From: Hexactinellida sp. DTS-2022
Taxonomy: Eukaryota > Porifera > Hexactinellida
DNA: 64,000 nt
NCBI GenBank assembly: GCA_028753945.1
Contig: JAPNXP010000002.1
Coordinates: 12,090,001 to 12,154,000, forward strand
Reading direction: 5' to 3'
Shown here: piece after piece, positions 11,531 through 23,410 of the stretch
Layout of the letters: the number at the start of each line of letters is the position of its first letter
Numbering within the stretch: position 1 is the stretch's first letter
Translations under genes and position numbers: made by a program
The notes under the pieces: model-generated
Seen by the model: only the letters and a program-made list of their open reading frames with translations
Told to the model about the DNA's origin: nothing
Databases searched by the model: none

Positions 11531-11739
11531 ATTCTAGTAGGAGATATAATTCCAATTATTATCTACATAAACAGGTATGAAATCAACATATAATAGAGGT
11601 AGGAATTGGGATAGCATGTAAATACTAGAAGAATGTTGAGATGATGTAAATGTATCGTGAGAGTTAATTGCTATTATAAAATATAACCCTAATATCATAT
11701 ATAAATTATCCCTAAATATTATGTTTACCTAATAAAATG

Positions 11740-11806
11740 GACTTCCTTTTATCCATGGTGCAGGAAAATTAATTTGGTGAACAGGCCTTATATAACGTAG
11801 GTCACG
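11740..11806 (+). repeat. Partial family M repeat end
   Basis: It ends GGCCTTATATAACGTAGGTCACG after a TATCCATGGTGCAGG block, as in the complete copy at 40958-41640. A solo Tc1-like MITE end (GTTCAAATACTTTTTGGCC) follows at about 11903-11925. Confidence 0.6.
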
Positions 11807-12289
11807 GATTAACATATCATTTTATGTCATCATCCATTTTAGGGATCCACTAATGTTATTATACTGCTAGAAGCTTCAATGTCTGAATTCATATTATTGA
11901 TGTTCAAATACTTTTTGGCCTGACTGTAGTATATACAGTTGAAACTGGTAATTTCAACTTTCTTAGTTAATCATCTTAAACTAGGTAAAGAAAATGGCGA
12001 AAACTTAGTATTATCTCCAATCAGGACGTTTTTTGGCAATTAGGAAAATATATTGAATACAACTCGATGTGCCAAGCTTTAATTGGTGTCCAAATGTTTC
12101 TAACCCTTTTGGGGCATTTATTTATTATTTGTTAATTGCCACCCAATTTTCCTCCACCACACTTTATCCCTTAAAATTTATTAGTAAAGATATCTTCCCT
12201 AAAACTTTTCACTCTGTATTATATATTGTTTCATCATGTGAAACATTTATACCGCTTTTCAATTGCATTCTGTGTGTCAAATATCAAAC

Positions 12290-12640
12290 ATACTTTTTCT
12301 TTTTACTGTGCCGACTATACTATAGTATAGTGGCCCAGTATTGAAATCGCTGCCTTTATTATTATTATTTATATTTCTCCGTAGCAGGTGCCCTGGCCAC
12401 ACCTGTATACATTGAGGGCTAAAACTTGGCATGTATGTGCGGAGTTACCGTCTAATTTGCACCTGCGGTAGCGATTTTTGATCCAATAATTTTAACACCT
12501 ATTTAAACTAATTATGGCTCATAACATGAAATAATTAATATTGAGCTTGATAAATTTTACATGTACGGATAGAGAATTAAATTCTACACCTTTTCACAGT
12601 GCACGAATTTTTAAATTGGGTTTCGTTAGTGCCACAATAG
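12290..12640. repeat. Interspersed repeat S, copy 1
   Basis: It contains GCCGACTATACTATAGTATA, then GCAGGTGCCCTGGCCACACC. An inverted copy occupies 57990-58340. No gene is visible. Confidence 0.6.
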
Positions 12641-12689
12641 AGTTGCAAGTTTCCTTTGTTTACTAACACTTCAGTTCCATTCAAAGTGT

Positions 12690-13345
12690 TAAATCTAATT
12701 CTATTGTTTCAACTTGTAATAAATTTATTGATTTAACTTGTTAAATCTTACTCTATTGATTCAACTTGCGATAATTATATTGATTTAACTAATAAATTCT
12801 AGCTGGCTTCTATTTAATTGTAGTATTACTATACAATGGATTAAATAAAATATAATAATATAAGGAATTTGTTAACTCAACTCAAATCACCGTGGATAAC
12901 ATTTCTAAATTAATTAAACATTATATTATAATTTATTATCAATACATATGGCATTAAACTCAAGATGGTTTATGATAGAAACAATCTTCAAATTTATCTA
13001 CCGTTCCTTGTGACTCGGACCAATTAACAAATGGTTCTTGCAAAGGCGTAGCTTGCACCTAGCTTGCACCTAGCTTGCACCTATGCCGCCCGGGACGGAT
13101 ACATTTAATGCCGCTTTATGCCGCCCCTTAATATTGCCGCCCCTTAATAGTGCCGCCCCCCCCGCCCCCCCCCCCTAGCTACGCCCCTGGGTTCTTGACG
13201 CCTTGAGGCGTTGATGACTTGGCGAAAAAAAATCAAAAATTGCAGCCTATGCCGACAGCATGTTCCTTTGGAGGCACTATCAATAAACTACCAACAAAAT
13301 ATAGTGCCACCAAAGGAACATGCGTCGGCACAGGCTGCAATTTTG
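12690..13345. repeat. Interspersed repeat R, copy 2 (inverted to copy 1)
   Basis: It carries the same hairpin as 7576-7740, here at about 13240-13330. It also holds the unoccupied target site of the pogo-like MITE at 12817-12828 (ATTGTAGTATTA). A separate 149 bp hAT MITE is inserted at 13041. Confidence 0.7.
13041..13189. mobile_element. 149 bp GC-rich hAT MITE with 8 bp duplication
   Basis: It starts CAAAGGCGTAGCTTGCACC and ends AGCTACGCCCCTG. The duplication GGTTCTTG lies at 13033-13040 and 13190-13197. The interior holds CTAGCTTGCAC triplets and TGCCGCCCC repeats. Copy 1 of repeat R shows the unoccupied site near 7730-7742. Confidence 0.85.
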
Positions 13346-13709
13346 GATTTTTTCTTGCTTGTGTTGACAGATTTATGGATTTGACAAATCATTTTCAAAT
13401 CATTTGATTTGATTTAATTTCATTTCATTTCATTTCATTTCACACATTTTAGTGTTTTCTGATTTGATTGATTTGATATGATTTAATTTGATACGATATA
13501 ATTTGTTTCAATTGGAATTTTTTTTATTTGTTGTTTTATTGTCACATATTTTAATTTATTATCAAATTAATTCATTGATTTCATGAAATATTTATAGAGT
13601 GTTGTTAAGGTCCGTTTTGTTCGTTTTGAGAAGTCAACTGTAGATAGTACATTGTATTTATTTTTGCTGCTTAATTAAAGTTTTTTGTATTTATACAAAT
13701 TTATTTTAG

Positions 13710-14032
13710 GCGATTTCACACCACGTATTACAACACCTCAAGCATTTCTCACTCCAATGGGAATGGGGGAAACCCCTTCTGGAATGTCTGCTATGGGTTT
13801 ACGAACTCCAGCACCCGGAGCAATGACACCTGAACAGTTACGTGCAATGCGTTGGAATTTAGAATTAGATGAGAGAAATTGTTATATGAGTGATGATGAA
13901 CTTGAGTCTCTCTTTCCTCAAGATGGATACACGATTCTGAAACCTCCAGATGCTTATAGAAAGTTACAAACTCCTACTAGGAAACTTCAAGCCACGCCTA
14001 CACCCTCTGGAATTGCAGGATTCCATTTTCAG
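13710..14032 (+). CDS. SF3B1: SF3B1 exon: N-terminal TP-rich / pre-HEAT segment (partial gene)
   Basis: SF3B1 is the largest subunit of the SF3b complex of U2 snRNP and helps recognise the branch site during pre-mRNA splicing in the nucleus. The exon follows a TTATTTTAG acceptor and begins in phase 1. It encodes TPRITTPQAFLTPMGM, then GAMTPEQLRAMRWNLELDER, then MSDDELESLFPQDGY and TPTRKLQATPTPSGIAGFHF. The T-P dipeptides and the MTPEQL..RW..E.DERN..LSDEEL block are diagnostic. It ends after CAG in phase 0, with the donor at 14033 reading GTTCCT, a weak match to GTAAGT. Upstream exons were not found in 1-13700. The protein is diverged from vertebrate SF3B1 but clearly orthologous. Confidence 0.9.
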
Positions 14033-14169
14033 GTTCCTATTAGTTATTTCTCAGCGTTGGTATATTTCTGGTATTGTGCTTGAAATTTGTAAAGGATTTG
14101 AAAAGTTTTTATCTACTCGGAATTTCATTAAGGGCGTTTGATTAAAATACTTTTGGTTTTATAGGAAAT

Positions 14170-14868
14170 TACTAAAACATTTCTCAGAAAAGTACGACTT
14201 CATGATTTTGTATACTACAAGAATGTGTTAATGAAATTTCATCAATCTCGAATTTATGTTATTTACACTGGTTTGCGAAAAGTTTGTGACACCTCATTAA
14301 TTTTCACTGAGATAATGAGTGTATGTATTACCATATAAAGAATTATGTGCTAATAATCTCATTATCTCAAAAATTTTGTAGTTAGACCTAGAAAATGTAT
14401 TATCAATGAATAGGAAGTTACTTATTGCGGATAGATCAGCACTAGCCTAGTTTACATAAAATCGATAATTTTTGAGTTATGGCTCATTTAGGAAATTTGC
14501 ATTTCCCCGGCAACCGAGGAATGTGTCAACATTCCATTTATATTTTCGATATATTTCATTCAAGAGTTATGGCCATCGTCATTTTCAATTTTGAACATTT
14601 ATAACGCGTTTAACTATGTTAAAAGCAGGCTATAAAAACACGATAATTCCCACGAAAAATAGCGATTACGTAATCAAATGGTGATATATCACAATTCTAA
14701 AGGGTGTTATGTATCCTTGATATTCTGTTCCTAACATCCTATATCAATATAATGCATTTCTCAGGTCTGTCATTACTAGCTATTGAGACCTATTTATCAT
14801 TGTAATCCATGGTCCAGCAAAATCTACTCAGTCGTAAGGCCTTATATAACGAAGGTCACGGCGTAAGT
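14170..14868 (+). repeat. Family M repeat, nearly full copy
   Basis: It shares long stretches with 59100-59560 and 40958-41640: GGAAGTTACTTATTGCGGAT, GTTTACATAAAATCGATA and a terminal AGGCCTTATATAACGAAGGT. The left end is unclear. No coding region. Confidence 0.55.
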
Positions 14869-15485
14869 AATTGTAATACATCACCATTAGAAGTGAACTG
14901 ATTGAAGCCAAACTGGATTGATCAAAGTATGCAATTTCGGAAATAATGTAAGTTAAGTTTAAATTACCAAACTCAATATGTGCAATAAGGCAGCAGGCAG
15001 CAGTAGTTGGTTACGTTTTTTTATTGCCTGCCGCAGATTGAATGCGAAAATTATACAAATTTGTAGACACTGCAATGCAATATATTTTATAATGTGACAA
15101 AATTGTGTAACGACAGTTTAAAAATTATTTCCCATGTGCAGGGTTTAATCTATGCCCCTTGAAATTCTTTTTTTGAGAAAAAAGACCCCCAAGAGATTTA
15201 TTTCTAATTAACTATGGCGAAATGTAAATTACCCTCCTCCCTGACTACAATTGGTCTTCGTTAACCCCCCCTGAGGTAAAAGTCTAAATCCATCACTACC
15301 ATGTGACGTCATAATCCCATAAATCGGTATATTTATGTCTCATTTCATGTTGTCTTGCCATCTAAGATTGTGAGCGAATCGGATAAATACTGAAAGAGTT
15401 ATTCCCAAATATGTGCTTTTATGACGTCAGAATCCTGCTAAAGAAAAGAGAAGAAGAGGATTATTTAATATAATTGATAGTAGTA

Positions 15486-15851
15486 CAGTTCAACCCGCGC
15501 TATTCGGAATTTCGCTAATCCGAATCCTCGCTACTCCGAACAAGAGATCCCAAAATATTTTTAATATGTAGGTGGGAAAAATCATGAATATTTGTATATT
15601 ACATTGTAATTATACCAAAATAGGTCTCAGACAAGTATTTAAGTAGGCTTCAAGCCCAAATAGGCTTCCAGTCTACTTGATAGACATGGTATATCCTCTC
15701 AATCTAGTTGCACATCTGAAATATGTAGCTCGGAAGTTTGTCCATCCATTGTATAATTTTGTAAATAGCAGGAAATTAAGGTGATGGAAATTAACACTCC
15801 ATGAAATTAACGCGATTTGGAGAAATTCGCGTTATTTTCCTATAATAAGGT
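15486..15851. repeat. Solo pogo-like end and a GGAAATTAAC palindrome
   Basis: CAGTTCAACCCGCGCTATTC at 15486 follows a TA and looks like one end of a Tigger-type MITE, but no partner end was found. At 15770-15851 AATTAACGCGATTTGGAGAA and CCTATAATAAGGTA resemble the palindrome at 4266-4344. Confidence 0.45.
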
Positions 15852-16029
15852 AATCGAGTCATATTTGCGAAAGTTATTAAGGAAAAGGTTTCAATGTGAT
15901 GTCATACTCACAATATTTCGCTTAGAAAATCAATAGACCCATGTTGCTATGACAGACTACACCTATATTCCAAATTTCATCAATGCTTCGCAAGTACATT
16001 AGTAACTAAGTCAAACTATGCTTAGACGA

Positions 16030-16215
16030 GACGCAGGAATTAGACCCAAAAAATGTTGGAATTTGACCGAAAATTTGTGAAGTTGGAATTTGACCCAAAA
16101 TATAATTGGTAGTAGGAATGTGACCCAAAACTGATGTAGGAATTTGACCCAAAATAAAATTGGGAGTAGGAATTTGACCCAAAATAAATGGGGAGTAGGA
16201 TTTTTACCCAAAAGA
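16030..16215. repeat. Left terminal array of the FLYWCH-MULE
   Basis: About six units of ~25-35 bp share GGAATTTGACCCAAAA. They are inverted relative to 18100-18260. Confidence 0.75.
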
Positions 16216-16346
16216 TGTCATCAATACAACAGGATATTTAGGGATTCTGATTGAATCAATTTTGTAACTTTGCACTTCTATTTTGTTTGTTTTCACTTGA
16301 GAAAACGTCTACTATATAACGTAATACATCTTTCAGAAACTATCAA

Positions 16347-17947
16347 ATGGAATATTCTGTGGTAGAAGGAAAGAAATCAAATTCTGTGAATTATATCTCT
16401 GAGGGGTATCGATATGTCAAGTATCATGAAAATAATGGTACAATTTATCTAAGATGCACTCTCGCAAAACAGAAAGGATGTCTTAGCTTGGCGAAAATTT
16501 ACACACCAGAAAATCTCCTCATAATGACAAAAAATCACTGTCATTCTCAATGTGATTATGGAACCGATAGTATTATATTAACAAACAGAATAAAGAGAGC
16601 TGCTGAATTATCGACAGATAATTTACGAGAGGTTTTTAACAAAGAGTGTCGTGATTCCCAAGAAGGATCTTTTTTGACTTTCAAGAAACTCGAAAGTACC
16701 CTGGTAAAGAGACGTAGATTACAATTGCCGAAATTGCCATCAACTCCTGAAGATTTGGATGAACTATTGATGAATTCTCCTTACTCCAGTAACCACCGAG
16801 TAACAATTAGGGATGGAAATGAGATAGCAGTCATTTTCGCTAGTGATCTAAGCCTAGCTAAACTTATGGAAGCAGAAACAATCCATTTTGATGCCACCTT
16901 TAAAGTTGTTCCCCGTCTCTTCTACCAACTCCCAACTATTTTATAAGGATCAAAGAACACGCTATCCCTGCAATACATATTCTCATGACTGCGAAGAGTG
17001 AGCAACTCTATGTGGCCATACAAACGGCTGTTCATAATTTGGTTCCAGAATTTAGACCAACTTTTGCGATGTGTGAATTGAAAAGGCCTCACGGAATGCG
17101 TTTATCTCTATTTTCCCCTAATAGTTATCATTGGATTTTGGTTCCATTATACAAAAGCTATTTATGACAAAGTACAGAAACTAGGGCTCTGCAATTTGTT
17201 CAAACACAACAAAGCATTCAAGAAATGGATTCATCAATTGATGTCTCTACCATTTTTAACAGAAGAGGATATTCTACCGACATATCTGGATCTTGAATTG
17301 TCATTATCAGGATTAACTGATAACGAATTACAACTTGTTAGTACATTTTAAAAAATATCTCCAAGAATTGGATGAACGGAAGTGAAAATCTCTCAGTTTT
17401 CTACTACGAATTTAGCACAAACAACGGTGCTGAATCGTACCACAAATCTCTTAACGGATATATTAAAACAAATCACCCTAACATCTGGAAATTTCTATCC
17501 TCATTAAACAATATAATGGATGATTATGATTTGGAACAACGAAGGTTAGAAAATGGATAGGAAATTTCAAGGCCCCCCAAACTAAAGAATCGTTTAAAGA
17601 AAGCACTTAGAAATGAGTACAAAACAAAATACCTAAATGGCACATACACTGCATTGGAATTGGTAAACTGCATTTCTCAAACAATTGGTAGAGAAAACAA
17701 ATTGGTATTGAGCTCAGGTGATTCACTGTCTTTTCAAGAAGAAATAGATTCACCTAGTGATGAAGAATCTAATAAATCTCGCTGCAATGTGTGTCTTCAG
17801 GATAGAATAGAGAACTTTGCACTTTTACATGGAAATTTCGCGCATGCTGGGTTTTGTGAAAATTGTGCAAATGAATTAATGCGGTTAAAGCGCGAGTGCC
17901 CAATTTTTCGGGAAAAAATTGATAGCATAACTAGAATATTCCAATAA
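16347..17947 (+). pseudogene. FLYWCH-MULE-RING transposase, frameshifted
   Basis: Domain order. A FLYWCH zinc finger covers residues ~18-70 of the first open part (GYRYVKYHENNGTIYLRC, C..C, then HCHS). It is the WRKY-like DNA-binding module of Phantom MULEs. The MULE core first Asp is in ETIHFDATFKVVP (ends near 16910). The next part continues RIKEHAIPAIHILM and EFRPTFAMCELK, where other MULEs usually show MCDFE. After a shift near 17150 comes IYDKVQKLGLCNLFKHNKAF. The Glu motif is STNNGAESYHKSLNGYI (from about 17414). The C-terminal part (17654-17947) ends in a RING finger of MDM2/IAP style: CNVCLQDRIENFALLHGNFA, then HAGFCENCANEL and CPIFREKI. At least three frameshifts are present, so it is not active. 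RING-type ubiquitin ligase tails on MULE proteins are uncommon in standard annotation. Confidence 0.72.
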
Positions 17948-18099
17948 CACTGAACCTTTCCTTGGTTATAATTTTCTTTATTTTTCCTTATTTATCATCA
18001 TTCCATAATACATTATCATTTCTCTCATTCTATAATACTGTCATTTCTTTAATTTATTACACTTAATTAATTAATCATTATAAAACATGCTCTCCCAAG

Positions 18100-18260
18100 C
18101 TAATATTTTGGGTCAAATTCCTACTCCCCATTTTATTTTGGGTCAAATTCCAACTCCCAAAATTACCAAAATTATTTTGGGTCAAATTCCTACTTCAGGT
18201 TTGGGTCAAATTCCGACATCAGTTTTGGGCCAAATTCCGACTTCGGTTTTGGGTCATTTT
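18100..18260. repeat. Right terminal array of the FLYWCH-MULE
   Basis: About six units share TTTTGGGTCAAATTCC(T/G)AC. This is the reverse complement of the left array unit. Confidence 0.75.
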
Positions 18261-18289
18261 CCGCGGTCCCGCTTCGACAAGTCTTGTAC

Positions 18290-19600
18290 CGGCAAGCATA
18301 GCTCAACCAAATTCCCAACTGAAAACCCAAGCAAGTATTTATACTTGTCCAAACGACATTACCACTTCGGTACAGCGCACGCAAACAAAAGCACAACACA
18401 ATTCATTCATCTAACCTAACGAACAATGAAGAGAGTATATAAATACTTGAAAGTCTTTACTACTTTGCTATTGTAATCTTTTCCTTCTGCAAATTATTAA
18501 ACTCTACTTAGTAAAGGGCGAAAAACTTTTTATGAGTGTGTATTTGTTAGTGTGTCTCCAATCCTTTGGCCACCCAGTGTACGTACATATTGCATGTTGT
18601 TGAATTGAAACTTCCCTATGTTATTTACTTGTACTCAAGTACGAATTATTGTTATTACGAGAATTTTAATTATTTTTTTATTTCTTAATTAGTATTTAAA
18701 TCTGACAGTTTACTACTCATCGGACATCAATTTATTAAGAAAACACTTTGTGTACTGGCGCGTCACTTCCTTTACAGTTTTGAAGTGGTATGGCTACGCC
18801 GGATCAATATACTAAATGCTCGGCGACTATTCAAGCGTTATTGTTTAGTTTACCTTTCAATAAGTGGTCGTAATATACGCATCCGTTGCGCGCACATAAT
18901 TTACACTTGTTTTCTTTGTTTTTTTGTCTCTCTCCATTTCATCTTAGCACTTGTGTGTTTTGGTAAATCCCTCGATATTAGAAATGAATTGGAAAAGTGG
19001 TACGGTGCTCGCCGCCCCTGTGTTGTGTCATGCTGCTAACTCTAGATATTTCAAATGTTAGCTTATCATTTTAACACGATTTTAGATAATCCCCAAACCA
19101 CCCCAACTACTTCAAATATACAAGTATTTGGTATGCAATATTCTTTAAGAAAAGAATCTGACATATTAACAATATTATGGTTACTACAACAATGTTAGGT
19201 ATTTTAAGTAGGTCCAGGTATTTTTCATTTCCATAATCTGCGTAACTTCTATCTGAATGATCTTACTTGTGCCGATACGTATTGCCTTTTAAAGAGGGTG
19301 AATTTCATATAGATGTAAACTTTGTAAAGCAACATATACTCTCAGAATAAGACTTACCAACGAGTGCATGATATTAAAATGGTGACAAATATTAGTAATG
19401 CTTATATGAGATAAGAAAGATCGAGATAACCAAAGTTATTTAAAAAAGGTAGAGAACTACTTAGTATAACATGGAAATAAAGAGAGAACTAGTTTATTGG
19501 TTTAGGATTTAACACATTAATGATAATATATATGAATTCCTTTCACTGATACGATATTAAATTGGCGCCATTAAATATAACAGGATAGTACATCTACATA
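18290..19600. other. AT-rich stretch without recognised genes
   Basis: Only short open frames are present, such as 18785-19039, with no recognisable domain. A Tc1-like end (TTTGGCCACCCAGTGTA) lies near 18562-18580. Nothing else is supported. Confidence 0.5.
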
Positions 19601-19797
19601 TTGTGGTAAAACTATTATTGAATATAGATATCTGGGTATTCTTGGGTCCGTTAGGAAAACGTTGGATTGGATTTTCAGGGAATGGATCAACTTTTGAAGA
19701 GTTAATGAAGGTGCCAACCCAAAATGGGATATATATACGAAATATTGGGAATCATTATGAACCTATTATTTCTCTTAAATTCGAAAATAATAGTTAA
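19600..19797 (+). pseudogene. C-terminal fragment of an OTU-domain protein
   Basis: It contains DIWVFLGPLGKRWIGFSGNG, then NIGNHYEPIISL. This matches the second half of the OTU domains at 49754-50276 and 24507-24701 (DIWVxxxxxGxxWxxFSGxGAS and the catalytic-His motif NHYEP). The catalytic Cys half is missing. It lies beside the convergent transposase remnant at 20600-22772, suggesting a decayed copy of the same OTU/transposase element. Confidence 0.6.
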
Positions 19798-20599
19798 TTA
19801 TTTTTTAAATTGAAGAGTTGCAACAAAGCAGTTACAAAGATTCATGATCTGTAGCCCATTTCCCACTCTTCCTCTTTCCTGTTTTGTTAACCCAGTCTTG
19901 TAACATTTCGATAATTACCCTGCGTTTAAACATATTTTGTGCTTAAATATTTATTGCATCTAATACTTAGGTCACCTAGCATATTATCAATTATTAGCTC
20001 CTTAAACTCTGCATGGAAATAGTGACTACCAGTGATGAAATAAGAAATTGCTATTCGAGAAATAGCAATTTCCATCGCCAATTATATATTGAGTCAAGTT
20101 TGGCGAATAACTAAATAAAATATCTTCATTATCTAGAATATCATTATAGGAGTACGGTAACTCCTCGCGAAGTGAAACTTCCACTTTTACAAGTAGAAAT
20201 CTTCCAGTCTGTATGTGGAGGACAAAAGCTTGGTAGTAGACATCGTATTAGCCCCGTCTCAACTATTTCCTCATGTGTTATTATAGAGGCCACTCGCATA
20301 ACCTTTGATGCAGTTTGCGTGTAAACTAGATAACTTTTCACATTTTCATTGGACAAATTTACGCTTAATTTACATATTTTGCTTTTATTTCAACATTTTT
20401 CTTCTTAAATGTTTCAAATTCATATGATTTAGGTTGTAGATAACCGCATTACACTTTCTTTTTTCGTGACCATTCTTTAAAACTTTCCTCTTCCAAACTA
20501 TTTCTACTCTTTTATGACCTTAAAATATCTTATTCGCTCGCGGTTGAAAGGCAAATTGAAATGCTGATAACGTACTTACTATACCAGGATATAGCAATT

Positions 20600-22772
20600 G
20601 TATCAAATCTCCAGGCCTCAATTAGTTTTGGATTCCAAAATATTTAATTAACTTAATTAACAATACGCATCGAATTCTCCACAATAGCGGTACTAAGATG
20701 CTAGTCTTGTTCTTATCCGCTACACTAATAGGTCCTAAGATTATTCCACTCCATAAAGGTAATTTAGGTAGTAGAATGTTAACAAGTATTCTATTAATTT
20801 CTATAAGCTCAGGATTATCCCAAGGATTTGGATATGCATTTTTTCCTTGATTATTGTTGATCGAAGAATTGCAATTTTTGCAATATTTACAAAGTTTTTG
20901 CTGAAAGGGATTTTCTCTGTATGTTAACTATCCTTGTTAATACTACCAGTATTATTATCATCCATACGTTCGCGTTCTTCCACCAAATATTCATTAGTCT
21001 CTAAGGAGTTTACGGATTTATTACTAATGTATGTTTCTAACAAATGAGTATGTGTCTTTACTATTGCACTTAAAGACTACTCATAAATACAATGCATAAA
21101 GATTTGAATAAATTATTGATACTTGTCATTTCAATAGCGCGTACAATAAATCCGATACAATGTAAAATAGTTTTCTCACATCTTTTTGTAGTTTGAATTT
21201 TATTTATATGAAATCCTATCCTGTGTTTTAAATGAGCCGAACATAAGTGAAGAATTACTTTAAAGTCCGTTTCATTAACTGCAGAATTTACATCTACCAT
21301 ATTCCAACACTTATGGAGATAAGTATCTATATCACACTTGAGAAATACTACAAGAACTGTGAATCAAAACCCAGCTGAAATATGTTTCAACTTGTGAAAT
21401 GTTTAGATCGCCCAGTATTTTGTTTGCATCAAGGGACGATTTGTGCAAAAAATAACTTATTTCAGCACTGGTGTGTCCTGAACTAATCATTTCTGCTAGT
21501 GGAATTGGACTAGTGGAGCAAGTAGGATGTCTTACAGTAAGAGCGTAATAGAATACTTTCTAGGGGGGGTTCTATTTCCTAACAATTGATCCTGTGGCAT
21601 CTAAGTGAAGAACAATTCTTGTATCTTTAAACAATTTCAATATTTTGATTTGATCTGCAGTGTACATATGTACAATAAAAGGATTATGACTTAATGACTG
21701 TATGTAACCTCTAACATGAAGACCACTAACACTATTTCTATAATACTGTTGTAAGCTAATTAACTCAGCCCAGTTATCATTAGAATACCTCTGTAAACTA
21801 CACAAACCAAATTTAGCTTTTCGCAGAACTGCAGAACTTCTAACCTTATTTAGGTCACCATAATTAAGTGCTATGTTTTGTGTTCTCTACAGAACCAAAT
21901 TGATCATAGAAATAAGCATTTACAGATCTATCTGTTACCCCTCTAGCTACTTATAACCTATGCGAATGTGATAAATTTCGTGAGTGCACATTTGTATGAT
22001 CGAAATGCTTTCCAGATTAGGTTCCATAAACACATACTCCACAATAATATTATCACCAATTTTACATTATAACGGCTCTTTCTTTATTACAAATGTAAAT
22101 TTAAACAATCTTTAAAGTTACAGGCTGCTTTAGCTCTAAAAAAACAGCTATTTTGTTTTCTACTACTAAGTTTATTAACCTTTTTATATTGAAAAGAAAG
22201 AACACACACAAAATTTCCCTCTATTTTTGAACTAAATAAATTGGTTCAATCTTTAGCTAATACTACAAAGTCTCCATGAATTAATGTAACACTTTACCAT
22301 TCCATTCCACTTAAAATTCACCATAGATTTCCTCACTAACCACGGATTGTTCAACTATGACTTCATTACCCAGAGTACTGTCATCTACTGATGGCACTAG
22401 CAATTTGGACTCGGGGATTTTGGAGGTAATATCAATTTCAGGATGCGGGTCATCGGTAGATGAAAATACCGGGACTTGTTGATCTGAAGAAGAAGAGGTA
22501 TGATGCATTTAGGTACAGAGATTCATGCTTAAAGTATCTGAACTTTCTCGACAGGTTAGAATAAACCTAGTGAATAAATCTAGTTTTTGGACTGTGATAG
22601 CTATATATGAATTCCCGAATAGCTTTAATATCCTACAACTAATGTTTTCAACTAAAATCCATGCTTCCACTAAGTTATAATTTCGCCTGATTAGTCGAAT
22701 CCATTGCATTGACTCCATTAGACAGCAACTAAACTCTTTCGACGGTTCGTGGAGTTTGTCATCCACTAGCAT
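20600..22772 (-). pseudogene. MULE-like transposase of the OTU-element family, decayed
   Basis: Minus-strand pieces in order. 22772-22311 are N-terminal segments of unknown fold, broken by an in-frame stop at 22509. 21805-21572 reads YSNDNWAELISLQQYYRNSV and then IVLHLDATGSIVRK, the first catalytic Asp. YALTVRHPTCSTSPIPLAEM follows at 21560-21500. At about 21400-21370 comes ETYFSWVLIHSS, where the older copy at 5985-5016 has DFSW. 21300-21070 gives FKVILHLCSAHLKHRI (the C-x2-H element) and RAIEMTSINNLFKSLC. Finally LPLWSGIILGP lies near 20760-20700. The last motif matches LPLWTGIILS in the copy at 51639-50437. The order D, D, C-x2-H fits a MULE-type DDE transposase. Frameshifts and stops make it inactive. 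Confidence 0.6.
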
Positions 22773-23410
22773 GAACTCACAACTAACAAGCTGACACTCT
22801 AAGCTGAAAAATTAAATTGCTTCTAACCATAGACTATTATTACAGTTTAGGAATGACAAAAATGGCTATCAGTCCTCCCTGTTTGGGGAGGAGAAGAAGC
22901 TATCTTAGACATCAGACCGTAAATTTGGCAGTCATCGCAACCAGATGCCAATAAACCTACCAAACTCATCAAGTAGAAGAAAGGCAGTGTATCATTTATA
23001 GTGAGATATCATTAAATTATAAACAAAGGACATAATAAATTCTTATCAATGGTATTATTAGAGTTGACAACATATTCTACATTATGGATATTGGATAGGT
23101 ATAGTATATGCAAATCATCATTGTAAGCCGATTTAGTGAAATTTATGTTAATAATATTTTTTCAAAAATGAATATTTGTTTTGAAATTTACATGCCAGGT
23201 CTAAATTTGAGCGAAAATTGCTAAGTCCTTTTAAGGAATTTTGACATTTGGGATGATATATGGGTTGTCACAACTTTCATCTTTCCGCTGATGTGATAAT
23301 TTTCACGTACAGCGTAACCTTTTGAGTTTTTAGCATAAACGTGAGGTCTTCGAATTTCCGTTAAGATAACACTCGTTATATAAAACGAGTGTGAAGTTGG
23401 CTTAGTATTC

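Larger units (their letters stand above)
16020..18290 (+). mobile_element. MULE (Phantom-like) with FLYWCH and RING domains and array-built TIRs
   Basis: A broken MULE gene (16347-17947) sits between two inverted tandem arrays of the word GTAGGAATTTGACCCAAAAT and its complement. FLYWCH-bearing MULEs with irregular, foldback-like ends are known as the Phantom group of Mutator elements. Borders are approximate because no target duplication was recognised. Confidence 0.65.
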
